A stretch of 64,000 nt of DNA from Merluccius polli (Eukaryota; Chordata; Actinopteri; Gadiformes; Merlucciidae), in NCBI GenBank assembly GCA_030340625.1, contig JAOPHQ010002856.1, positions 142,001-206,000 of the forward strand, read 5' to 3'. How positions within the stretch are numbered: the stretch's first letter is position 1; every line of letters begins with the position of its first letter. Both the position numbers and the translations under genes were made by a program. The notes below the pieces were generated by a model that was not told where the DNA came from, did no database searches, and saw only the letters and a list, made by a program, of their open reading frames with translations. Of the stretch, positions 37,476 to 48,300 are shown piece after piece.

Positions 37476-39567
37476 GCCCGCCAGTCAGTGCACTGCATTA
37501 GAATCACAACATGAAGGCCCAAACCCCAGGTCCATATCTATTTTTGAGTTTAGAGGGTTTTCTGTCACATTTCTGTCCGATCTAATTCAATATTTTCAAC
37601 CCTGTCTATTCATCTACATTTTGGGTGAGCTTTCTGTCAGGCCCTGTGTCAATCAGGGGTCTGTGTGCGTGGCAATCATGTTGTATGATATCATCTTGCA
37701 GTCTCGAAAACCACTCAGGCGCACACTCATCTACTGCTGGACATAGTTGATGTCTCCGTCTCTTGACCTTCTCAGCGTTCCAAGCCCTGCAATCAGCTGA
37801 CGGGATGAAAAGCTCGGTGGAAACATTAAACACAACCCAGAGGCGGCATCAATGTTTCCGCCGGTTCATTTAAAATAATGAGCACCCGGCTTAATCTGTT
37901 TTCTTTCTGCTCATTTAACCTGATGCTGTATCATATTTTTGCCTCTGTCGGTGTGCGTCCAGCAAAGTGTTTGTTTACAGAGTCATGTGATGAAGCGGCG
38001 AGATCCGAAGGGACAGGCTTGATTAAATAGCCGCTATTTGAGGCAAAGTTTGTTTTGCACCTTAAAAATAGCCAGCGCAAATGAACATTAAGTGGTGCCT
38101 GTACGAGGTAGCCGATGTCATACTGTTGTGCTCATATTCATCTTAGCTTGTAAACAAGAGGTAGAGTTAAACAAGGCAAATGCACATGGCAGTTCCATGC
38201 CACCCCAGCTGTATCATTATGTTTGACAACAAAGACAATGGGATGACGGTGGATTATTTACCATGTGAGCTCTTTGTTATAAATGAGATAGAAAAATGAC
38301 GATGATGTAACATCGTTAGTTGCGTATCATTTATCCTCGGTGATGATAAGGAACTGCTCTTCCATTGTTATTATTTTGTTTGCGTGCATGCGTGCATGTT
38401 TCTGTCTTTCGGTGTCTGTGTTATCATATGAATGATATCTGGTATATCCCTGAATATTCTGTGTATTCCTCTCTCAGAGCAACGCCTTTAGAAATATGAC
38501 TGTGAAGCCCGTAAAGCAAATCAAAAACTATTTGCTGTTCAAAGCACATCCGAATTGGGACCTTGAATTGTAATGAATAGTATTGTAAAAGTAAAAAAAA
38601 AATGTGATTGAAAAGATGAAAAGTAGACGAGAGAGAAAGCCTGCACATCCCCATGACTGCACTCTGCTGCAGAGGTTCCAAAGAATGGACTTCCAGGAAG
38701 CCCAAATATGGGCAGGCGCTGATGAGGTGTGCAACAGATGACTCATGAAACAAACTCCCACTCCCTCCAACCTCACATACTGGCAAGAGACAGGGGAAGG
38801 GAGAGAAAAAAAAAGGGCAAGCAAGGAGTATCGAAGGAAGAGAAAGCATTTGTGAGCGTTATGCTTCAAACCAATCGACTGTGCACGCATTACCGTGGCG
38901 GCAGAGACCGAGGCAGCATGTAGACGAAGCGAGACGATGCTGCACTGCAGTGTCTGCTGTCGTGTGCTCCATTTTCCCGGGCATATTGTCAGTGTTCCCC
39001 TGTTTCTTTCTGATATGTTTCCTTTGCCGCAGCATTAGCACCTATCGTTGCATTATATCCAGCGATATCATGCCGCATCTTGTTTGCGACCAAGGCTTAA
39101 CTGCATCCTTCCCTTAATGTCTGCATACTGTGCACACTACATTTCTTTGTAATTTGGTGTGCATAATTGCTTCTAACGTGGAGCTTTGAATTTGCATTGT
39201 AAATTGCAATGGGGATGCACCATGGATTGTGAGTTATACTTGGTATAATCTAATGGCTCAGTGTCATGCAATGCATTACTTTAAAGAAGGCAGCACCTGA
39301 AAGGCACACACAAACACACACACACACAATAATAATAACAATGCTTGACATTACAATAAACAGGATACACACGGCAACCTCAACAGTAAATAGTAGTCAA
39401 TTGCTGTCTTCTGTGTCTGCTATTAATTTCACTATTAAGGTACAGTTGAGCCAGATTTGACAGCCAAACAGATCTGACAGCAACAAACATATTACTCCCA
39501 AACCATTGCTCAGCTAGCCAGAATCCACTAAAAACACCAACAGCTTTCCTCTGTTCCTCTGAAACCC

Positions 39568-39627
<60 letters not shown>
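39568..39627. repeat. (TTG)20 microsatellite
   Basis: About 20 uninterrupted TTG units, equivalent to CAA on the minus strand. Confidence 0.95.
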
Positions 39628-39628
<1 letters not shown>

Positions 39629-40274
39629 CGCACAATTTCATTCCGCAGCTGGTAAACATGTTTCTGCAGTGGTTGAATCAGAGAGACACACCTCATACCG
39701 CCCTCCTGGTTGGTGCTCTTAATGAATAGGGATCCAGATATTTGTATGACTAAGGCCTGTTTGGTATGCGCCGTTAGCGTGCTGGGGGTGGTGTCAATGG
39801 CTGACAGCAGGGAAACCTGTACTGGATTAAAAACAGGTGGGGGTGTTTGGGGGTGTTTCCAGCAGCACTCTGAGTTAACACTGACACCCCATACTGACAT
39901 GACAAAAATAAAATAAAAATACAGCAACTGAAGGAATTTAACGTTGAAGGGTTTCAGTGCAGTTCTGTAAATGCAGTACAACCCATTACTTTGGCTTTTC
40001 ATTTCTCTTTGTTAAAAATGGCCTTAAGTACTGTAGTCTGAAGTTTATTCAACTTGACCACAGGAGAGCAAGTTCCCCTGTGAGAACAGTTGGAGGTTGC
40101 ATTGCAGAAAGTCAATTCCCTTGCCTTTAGGCCCGGCCTTTCAGAGTTTCTCAGAGAATTGATCACTGAAACAATTGTGTCGCAAGCTGAGATGTTAGGT
40201 AATACCTATGCTGATGGACAGTGTTTACGCATGGATTCAAGTAAAACTACGACCTAAAACACTTTGGCATTGTT

Positions 40275-40802
40275 AAGATATGCTAGCCTAGAACTCTAGA
40301 CACCCCCTAGCGGCAGCAAATTTATTTGGCAGCTAGGTAGGTCTAGCACGGCTCCGTCGGCTTTTTGGTGCTGGGAACACCAAGTATGTCTGACCAATCA
40401 CAGCGTGAGGGGCGGAGTCGGAAGCCGGGCTACCATGACGACAGAGTTGCGACGGTTCTGTGTTAGAGGTAAACAATGGCTGCTGCTGCTGGCGAACGGC
40501 TGTCTTTCGACTCGGCTTTGGCCGCGACTCTTCAAGACTTGAAGTTAACATTTTATTTGAGAAAAGAACAAAGAACGGCACTGAAGTCTTTCCTCGAAAA
40601 TAAATATGTATTCTGAGTTTTGATTAATTACGTAGTCTGACTACGTCACCTTCTTCGTTGCTCTGATTGGTTGTAGCGCTATCCTATTGCGTGCAGAGGG
40701 AACTTGAAAGACAACCGTTTATCCCGCCCACACTGCCAATGGAGCTGAGCCAGACCTTACATCTTTCTGATGTGGGTCTGGCTTGCCAGGCTAAAGATAT
40801 GC
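40275..40802 (+). mobile_element. 510-bp MITE with 9-bp duplication and helicase-like leader ORF, copy 1
   Basis: The element at 40284-40793 starts TAGCCTAGAA and ends TTGCCAGGCTA. It is flanked by AAGATATGC at 40275-40283 and 40794-40802. A 9-bp duplication fits Mutator-like or Merlin-like transposition better than hAT. Inside, a frame from the ATG at 40476 runs 46 codons to TGA at 40614. The rest of any enzyme is missing, so the element is non-autonomous. Confidence 0.85.
40476..40616 (+). pseudogene. RecQ-helicase-like amino-terminal fragment, copy 1
   Basis: The 46-residue frame begins MAAAAGERLSFDSALA and includes LRKEQRTALKSFLE. It resembles the segment just before the Walker A loop of RecQ-type ATP-dependent helicases, where a Q-x-x-AL-x-x-F pattern leads into the ATP site. 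The frame stops before any Walker motif. The similarity is recognised by eye and was not searched. It could not act as a helicase. Confidence 0.4.
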
Positions 40803-40860
40803 CTATTGGTGATGCACAATGCACCCCAGGTCATATTTTACCATTTTGTGTCGTATTTAA

Positions 40861-41398
40861 GTTTGCCACTAGCCTAGAAATCTAGACGCCCCTAGCGGCA
40901 GCAAATTTAATTTGCAGCCAGGGGGTCTAGCCCTTCTCCATCGTTTTTCGGTGCTGGAAACAGAAAATCTGTCAGGCCAATCACATCGTGAGGGGCGGAG
41001 TCGGAAGCCGGGCTACCATGACGACAGAGTTGCGACGGTTCCGTGTTAGAGGTAAACAATGGCTGCTGCTGCTGGCGAATGGCTGTCTTTCGACTCGGCT
41101 TTGGCCGCGACTCTTCAAGACTTGAAGTTAACATTTTCTTTGAGAAAATAACAAAGAACGGCACTGAAGTCTTTCCTCGAAAAGAAAGATGTATTCAGAG
41201 TTTTGATTAATTACGTAGTCAGAGCCGTCGCTCTGACTACGTCACCTTCTTCGTTGCTCTGATTGGTTGTAGCGCTATCCTATTGCGTGCAGAGGGAACT
41301 TGAAAGACAACCGTTTATCCCGCCCACACTGCCAATGCAGCAGTGCCAGACCTTACATCTTTCTGATGTGGGTCTGGCTTGCCAGGCTAGTTTGGCAC
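40861..41398 (+). mobile_element. 520-bp MITE of the same family, copy 2
   Basis: The element at 40870-41389 starts TAGCCTAGAA and ends TTGCCAGGCTA. It is flanked by GTTTGCCAC (40861-40869) and GTTTGGCAC (41390-41398), nine bases with one mismatch and different from copy 1. It is therefore an independent insertion 76 bp from copy 1 in the same orientation. It contains a perfect hairpin, ACGTAGTCAGAG (41213-41224) with CTCTGACTACGT (41231-41242), which is collapsed in copy 1. Confidence 0.85.
41059..41258 (+). pseudogene. RecQ-helicase-like amino-terminal fragment, copy 2
   Basis: The frame starts at the ATG at 41059 and matches copy 1 except for scattered changes. A TAA at 41149-41151 replaces the GAA codon seen in copy 1. 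Beyond it the frame continues through LKSFLEKKDVF, then passes into the hairpin sequence. The amino-terminal fragment is thus shared, but each copy is disabled differently. Confidence 0.4.
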
Positions 41399-41839
41399 AG
41401 CTAAACTCGATACAATGCTGCAGTAGTTACAATAAGTTTTAATAGGAGAGTATGTCTTCAAATCGCTGTAGCATCAACCATAAGTATACGATATTATTAT
41501 ATATGTTATCAGGGGTTCAGGGTTTCTGTCTCAGAATCACTGCATATAACATTTTTGCAATGTTCCTATGGTGAGAAATCAGTAATTTAGTAAGAGGACA
41601 CACACATTATTGCTGGGTCAGCAGAAATCCAGAATGCACTTTCACAAAGAAAATGCGTCAACCGTTGCGCGAGCAACCAAACCAGGAGAAATACCGCTTT
41701 TGCCCGGTAGCTATCACCATTAGCTATCCCCAGTAGTGGAAATGGCGGACGGTGGAACAACCGAAGTAAAGCCAATCTGATGACTTATATCTGCATACGC
41801 TACATTTTTGCATTGAGTATACTACCTGAATAAACTTCG

Positions 41840-42010
41840 TGTCACGACTCGCCAGCGATCCAGTCAGGCTACCAACCCAGTTCGCTTTATTCAACACATA
41901 CTAAATCATTTGTATCGGCTTTCATGTCTCCATTATAGACTAAATGAAGTTTCAAACCCCCAGTTTGGGGGTTTGAAAATGTGGTTACCCTAGTTATAAT
42001 ATATTTGATT
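41840..42010 (-). mobile_element. Possible LTR fragment
   Basis: TGTCACGACTCGCCAGCGAT at 41840, with AATAAA on the minus strand about 55 bp inward, resembles the 3' end of an LTR read on the minus strand. The other end and target duplication were not found. A perfect 13-bp hairpin with a 3-base loop lies at 41950-41978. Confidence 0.3.
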
Positions 42011-42375
42011 CATTTATTCAATTTATAAACGTACAATTTACATAATGTGTGCCTCCTGATGTTGAAAGTGGGTAGTGAAAGTAAATCTGGGTAACGTAGG
42101 AGAATAGCACACTGAAGCAGATTGCGGCAAGCCAGACACAACAGCCACTGACAAATTGCAAATAAAAATGAAGTAGAATATTGCACATATCGGAAAAAAG
42201 GACATCGATGTTAGGCGTTTTATAACAATGTCAAGTGTTTTAGCCTGTATTATTCCTTTAACACTGAGAAGCTAAACCAATTAGCGAAGTATTTTGCGAA
42301 ACAAGTTAGATTAAAATGAGTCACTATCTTTGTCATTGTAAAACAAAACACTGACTGCTAAAGCTGAGAATATCT

Positions 42376-42620
42376 GTTCTGGCTGACTGTGCACCTGCCT
42401 CTGTATGAACCAATTCAGATCTTAGACCACTCCCAGCTTATTTCTGACCAATCAGGGCATCTCTTCCCTGATTGGTCATCATCTTACCTGTCAATCACAT
42501 GTGCGTGAATGCAACACTTAATGGTGACCAATGACGGATAAACACAGGGAGGGAGGGAGGGAGGGAGGGAGGGAGGGGGGGTTATTTTCTAAATCATGCT
42601 CTCTTCTTCAGCTTTATTCC
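42376..42620. mobile_element. Dispersed repeat copy B, CCAATCA/TGATTGG-rich
   Basis: CTGACCAATCAGGGCATCTC, TTCCCTGATTGG, TTACCTGTCAATCACATGTG and TCATGCTCTCTTC follow the same order as copy A at 30540-30800. A GGAG tetranucleotide run at 42549-42577 interrupts it. Confidence 0.6.
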
Positions 42621-43436
42621 AATAAAAAGACATGAAATCATTGGATACAAAGTAGTAATACAAATACTCCACATCCGTGAGTAGCCCAACATCGTAAGAG
42701 CAAAGTCAGCATGAAAAAGGTTGCAGGGCCTTATATGATTGATTGTGTTTTAACAGGATGCTAGCATGGGGCTTTTTGAAGGAAATGCCTTATTTGCTTC
42801 ACAATAGCCACTCACATACAGGACTTAGTGCAGCTAAAGCATTCCAATGACTCATTGTATGCTGAGCTCCCCTCCGCTATCACCAGGTACGGAGACATTG
42901 GCGTGTTAAAGAGCATTTCACATCAGGGAACTTGATGTACCTTAAGTGCAAGATGAGTCAGAATCGAGAATCATTGTTGTTTTATGTTTAAACTGTTTGT
43001 TCTCACAGGGAGTACCACAGAGGTGCCCATTAAGCCAATATGCAAAACTAAAATCTCTAAAAATATCTATGTTGATTTCCTGAGGGCCTGTATCTCTGTG
43101 GTCTATTACGAAGGGGGTTTTCAGTCAAGCTTGCGGTCCAAGACACAAAAGAGCTCATAAAAGCAGGCTCTCTGACCTGGGGGGAACTACTGGACTGCTG
43201 GATTTCCTGACTCACTCACCTGTGTATGCTTGGTCAGTTTTTTTTTTGTATTTTACAATGAAACTATTAAAGGCACTATTAAATGATAGATGAGAGAGAA
43301 GCAGGTATGGTGGGAGAAAGAGATGAGAAGAGAGAGTTTCAAACATGTCCCCCCCAATTACATTTAGTCACCTTTTACCTCCGTTGTTGGTCTTCTACTT
43401 GTCAGCCTCTCCGTATAGTTCTCCCTCTCTCCCTCT

Positions 43437-43525
<89 letters not shown>

Positions 43526-44429
43526 TCTCTCTCTCACTCTCTCTGCATGTTTGTCATGGTCTAAGAGGACACTCATCGAAAAGACAGGGCAGTCTGTGCT
43601 CGAACACTCACTAAGGCTCCCCAGATCACACATACACACACACACACAGCGAAAAAAGTGTGTGTGTGTTGGGGGGGGGGGGGGGGGGTTTACGGGTTGT
43701 TAGAACATAGATAGCAAGTATGTCACGTTGCAGGTGTCATTATGTCAGCATTCAGGTGATTATTCACCTCAATGGAATAAAATAAGCCCCACAATGAGCT
43801 TCATTGTTACGCTGCTGTTATGGTGTCTCTCTTAAGATAGAACAGAAATGAGCTTCACGACTTTCTCCTGGCGTCAGCTAAAAGTGTTCATTCACTCACT
43901 AAATCTGACTCTCGCTGCTTTCTTGGTTTCATATTATTAGTATCAGAGATAGGAGAGAGACACAGAGACACAGAGAAAGATAAGCCAGTATAGCCTTTGT
44001 TCTTTCTCACCAAATTAAAAAAATAACATCTTACTGGCACATTGAAAGAATACATGTATGGAAATGCTTACTAAGCATTGAGTGTTTTTTTGTCGTATGC
44101 CTGTGACAGCTGTTAAAATTAAAACAATCTTAGTGAACAGCTGCTTAAACATGAAGCCTGTTCAAACACCAAAGAGATGCTGGCATGTAAAGCCACAATA
44201 TCTAACTATGAAGCTAGGAATCTCTATTTGTACATATGTATGTACGTATGTCCTTCGCTTATCTCGAGAAACATTCATCCGATTTACTTACTTGGCGTGT
44301 GTATTGCTGGGGACCCAGGGACATGCAGTGTCTAATTTAGTGCAGTTTGGACATGCGACAAGTTAAATATTAATACACTTTGAATAAACAAGCAATGCTC
44401 TGGGCATCAGCAGTGGTGGGGGGGCTTCA
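42621..44429. other. Intergenic with (TC)n and poly(G)
   Basis: No gene is supported. It holds (TC)n at 43420-43540 and a run of 18 G at 43671-43688. Confidence 0.5.
43420..43540. repeat. (TC)n microsatellite
   Basis: A TC-rich run, with the pure core at about 43446-43520. Confidence 0.95.
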
Positions 44430-45350
44430 GGCTTCTGCGGAGTACGGACTGACTCGAGCATATCTTCACCTACGTCTATGAGCATGTCTACACCTACTCA
44501 ACGATCTGTTGATGGCAACGACTCCATGCTACCCAGCATCCTGGACCTACTCGACCTAATTGCGGCATTCAACACCGTGGACCACAACATCCTCCTCCAC
44601 CGCCTTGAGACCTGAACCATGGTCATGCACACAGCCCTGAATTGGTTCACCTCCTACCTCACCGACCGGAGATATCACGTGCCACTGTGGGGTTCCAGGT
44701 CTGATGACACTGCAGTGACATGCGGTGTCCCACAGGGGTCAATGTTTGGGTGCATGTTTTTAATCTGCTTACTCCCACTTGGCTGTATCATCGGACAACA
44801 CAACATCAACTTCCACTGCTATGCTGACACACATGAAAATGCAACCCAATCCCACCAACACAATCTCCACCCTCAACACCTACCTGGAGGACATCCACTC
44901 CTGGATGAATAACAACTCCAACTCAACAGCAGCAAGTGAGAGGCAATTCTGATTGACACCGCCAATCGACAACACTGTCAGCATTGGTCCCTCCCTCGCC
45001 ACACTCTCATTCCAAGCCCATATCAAACAAACCCTAAGAATATAGCCAGACTGAAGCCATCACTTTCAGAAGATGACACAAAGAAACTGGTCCATGCACA
45101 AATCTTCTCCTGAATTGTTATGGAAATGCCCTTCTCTCCAGTCTTCCAGTCAAATCCAACAACCGTCTGCAACTCATTCAGAACAACGCCGCCGAGTCCT
45201 CACCGGTTCAAAAAGGTCAGCCCACATAACCCCCATACTCACCCAGCTCTACTGGATTCCAGTCTACTTCAGGATCCATTTAAAAGTCCTCCTCCTGACC
45301 TGAAAGCCCCAGTTACCTGTGACCTCATCAGCACCCACAAACCCTCACCC
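44430..45350 (+). pseudogene. Decayed L2-like LINE reverse transcriptase fragment
   Basis: Frames carry recognisable non-LTR reverse transcriptase pieces in order: LDLIAAFNTVDHNILLHRLE (about 44549-44608), then a stop at 44613; WFTSYLTDRRY; CGVPQGS (about 44728-44748); and FHCYAD (about 44813-44830). The second catalytic Asp is lost just after YAD by a small deletion and frameshift. LEDIHSWMNNN continues in another frame, and a later piece reads LTGSKRSAHITPILTQLYWIP. The PLG-x-II wording before YAD suggests an L2/Maui-type element of the CR1 group. It cannot encode an active enzyme. Confidence 0.8.
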
Positions 45351-46422
45351 TCTTTATTTATTCTTATTATATTCTATATATTTTTTTATACATTTTATTT
45401 TATTTTTGTCTTAAAACCTTTTTTAGCGGCAAGCCTTCTGTTAAACCTTTTTATAGCGGCCCAACCATTTTTTTAAAATATTTTTTAAATTTAATTTTAT
45501 TATATATTCTCTTTACCATAGTCTGACCCAGGACTTTGGGTCAGTGTGCTAGGAGCATCAACGGAGGGGGCGTAATGAAAAACTAGACTGAACGGAGCGG
45601 TTATTTTTCGTACCATCTATAACTTTTGCCAATGGAAACGCAAAAATAAACGTTACGATTTGTAACAAACTAAACTGAACCAAACTATACTGTTCTGGTG
45701 GAAATTAGGCTTTATATAGTTTATATTCTTTAGTGCCGAATGATAATAGTGCATATAATCATATTATGCACTTGTTTTATGTCTTGTATTTTTCACATGT
45801 CCCAATGCACTGTGACTCGTACCATGCGAACAAAGTTCCTAACGGAAAAAAAGTTTTTGAATTGAATTGAAATGATATGGTGTAATATATGTAATATATA
45901 TATATATATAAAAATGTATATGGTCTGCTAGATTATATGGCGTAATATATCGTCTATATGGTCTAGTATCTAGATTAGGCCTATATGGCGTAATATATCG
46001 TCTATATGGTCTAGTATCTAGATTAGGCCTATATGGCGTAATATATCGTCTATATGGTCTAGTATCTAGTTTATATGGTGTAATAACTAGTTTATGGACT
46101 GAGAACTTTAGTGGGTCAGCTGGGAACAATGTCCAGTCTAAGTTGTTTCGGGGGGGGGGACATGTAAACAGTATGTGTCAGTAGAACTGAAGTAATAATG
46201 GAGGAGAGAGAAGAGAAGAGACGTTCATCTACTGGAGAAATAGCCGCTCAATTACATGGCAGCAGCTTGCCTGCTGGCTGTTTGTTTGTGTTTGTTTTCG
46301 GCATGAGGCACAAGCGTCTGCACAAGGGTCTGTCTGCCAACCCACCTCACTCTACAAACACCTGTCTTACCCTTGTTAGACTCGAGATATCCCTCTTTCT
46401 GAAGCTCTACCACATGTCACGG

Positions 46423-46465
<43 letters not shown>

Positions 46466-46581
46466 TTCTCTCCAATATTTGTATCCTCTCTGCTTTCTGC
46501 TCTCTCTCTCTTCGCTCTGTAATCGGTCTCCTTCTCCACTCTCTCATCCAATCTTTCAATCCTCTCTCTCTCTCTGCTTTC

Positions 46582-46652
<71 letters not shown>

Positions 46653-47050
46653 TCTTCCGCCACGCTTCATGTAACAAACCCATCATGTCTAGGTGACCTC
46701 AGCAGGTGTCTGCAGACATCAAACAAGCCTTCCAAGTGTCACCTCGGTCCGTTAGATTTGAACCATCTGCACAGTGCCTATATTGTATAATACCCACAAG
46801 AGGCGTGATAGATTTACACAGCAGAGGAGGGGAGTGTTTTGGCTGCACCGGTGAGGCATGTGTTAGGCAGGAAACAGGTTGCTCCAATCCGATTATTCAC
46901 TGTCGAAGTAAACGGTGTGTTTTCCGATGTGTCTGGTAGGATTTATAAGGATGTGGCGCATAGAAGGATACACCGAGTGCCATATTATTGTGATCACATG
47001 ACGAAACTATAATACAAAATACTCAGACTCGGACTCAGACGTACATCTAG
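45351..47050. other. Intergenic with tandem repeats
   Basis: No gene is supported. It includes a TATA-rich patch at 45890-45912, a 48-bp repeat and two (TC)n tracts at 46424-46460 and 46575-46650. Long Ser-Leu and Arg-Glu frames are microsatellite artefacts. Confidence 0.5.
45937..46090. repeat. 48-bp tandem repeat, about 3 copies
   Basis: The unit contains ATATGGCGTAATATATCGTC and TATGGTCTAGTATCTAG. AGATTAGGCC recurs at a spacing of 48 bp. Because 48 is a multiple of three, the minus strand stays open and gives a repeating Tyr/Arg peptide that I do not accept as a gene. Confidence 0.9.
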
Positions 47051-47182
47051 TACAGTAGTTCCCAACCTTTTTTTGGACCCACAACTCCATTTTTATGGGT
47101 CATGTGTGAACCCAACTTCTTGCATTTTTATGTATCTGCTTCCACACACAATGGTTTTAACCCCATCCACCTTTAATTTTTG

Positions 47183-47245
<63 letters not shown>
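47051..47245. mobile_element. Left end of a CAGTrGTTCCCAACC repeat plus (TA)n
   Basis: CAGTAGTTCCCAACCTTTTT near 47053 resembles a hAT-family terminus I recognise. A (TA)n run follows at about 47189-47241. No right end was found. Confidence 0.4.
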
Positions 47246-47246
<1 letters not shown>

Positions 47247-47957
47247 CTGCCATCAATGTTCCTAGAGACCATTAGCTTAAATCATAGTAAACAAAGTTAA
47301 ACAAGCAAGACAGCAAAGAATAAATAACGATCCATTTGACGCGAGGTGTGGGTATTCTTCCTTTATTCTTTGAGGAATGGAAAGGTTGGATTCCTTTTGA
47401 AATTGCATTAACATTAATGAACTGTGATTATCCCAGAGAGATGTGACACTACCGTTGAGGGCACTTGAGTTTAATTATGAAAAGACGAAGCAGCAGTGCT
47501 CTCCGTTGGATGGAGCGCTCACTTATCTAGGGGCACGTGTGTGTGTGTGTGGGGGGGGGGGCTTGCACACAGGCATGCATCTGTGTGGATACCTGTGTGT
47601 GTGTGCGTAATGATTAGTGCACTATAGCCACATACCCTTTGGCCCGGATAGCCATCACCACTATTGTATGGCAATTGAAAACAAACCCCTAGATTATACT
47701 CCATTATACTCCATTCAACGCAGGTGAAGGCTGAATATTTTGCATTTTATTACCACTGTCCCATGGAGCAATTGCGCCGTGAACCACACACACACGTTTC
47801 TTTAGCAACAGTGAGGCACGTTGCAACTCACAGTAAGTGGCGGCAACTTCCACGCCTCTCCCGTCGACCTCCCATTTATCTCTGCCGTTCTGGTTGGCTG
47901 CTCCGACTTTTGCCGCCATACGGAGATAGGTTGGTTCTCTGCACATTGTTGTCTCTC

Positions 47958-47989
<32 letters not shown>

Positions 47990-48029
47990 GGCTCTCCTGG
48001 CATGTGTGGGTAGAGGCCAAAAAGATGCA

Positions 48030-48300
48030 GAGGTAGTGGGTGCAGCGCGAACGACGGTAATCCCTAGGATAAAACTTCTCGTTCCCGCGCCGCCGTTATG
48101 GGCATCTGTTTACATAACGGCGCCGGCGGCTGTGGTGGTGGCCTACGCCTCCCCCGTCTGGAGGGAGGGAGGACCACGAGCGGGGAGCCTTTTCAAGGCT
48201 CACACTGGAAGCTGAGCAGAGAACAGTCATCGGTTCGGCGCTCTTTTTGTAGCACGTGTACCACCCGTGGCTACGTCTCCCCGTCCACGTTTTTAACTTG
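48030..48300. promoter_or_regulatory. CpG-rich island upstream of adgrb1, function unknown
   Basis: About 270 bp are markedly rich in CpG compared with the flanks (for example CGTTCCCGCGCCGCCG and AACGGCGCCGGCGG). It lies about 4.7 kb upstream of the predicted adgrb1 start site. It could be an enhancer, an alternative promoter or a CpG island of a non-coding transcript. No TATA box or exon is evident. Confidence 0.35.

Larger units (their letters stand above)
36831..40274. other. Intergenic, no gene seen
   Basis: No gene is supported. It includes an imperfect CTGT/TAGC-rich repeat at 37225-37475 and a (TTG)n run at 39568-39627. The latter gives a poly-Gln frame on the minus strand that I do not accept as a gene. 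Confidence 0.5.

Noticed and set aside
39514..40002. 162-codon minus-strand ORF with a poly-Gln tract
   Set aside because: The Gln run is the (TTG)20 microsatellite. The flanks show no family similarity or splice structure.
40476..40616. First exon of a host recq helicase gene
   Set aside because: The same frame occurs in two neighbouring copies, each inside its own target duplications, so it belongs to a mobile element.
45839..46129. ORF encoding a repeating Tyr/Arg peptide on the minus strand
   Set aside because: The 48-bp tandem repeat keeps the frame open. There is no other evidence of coding.
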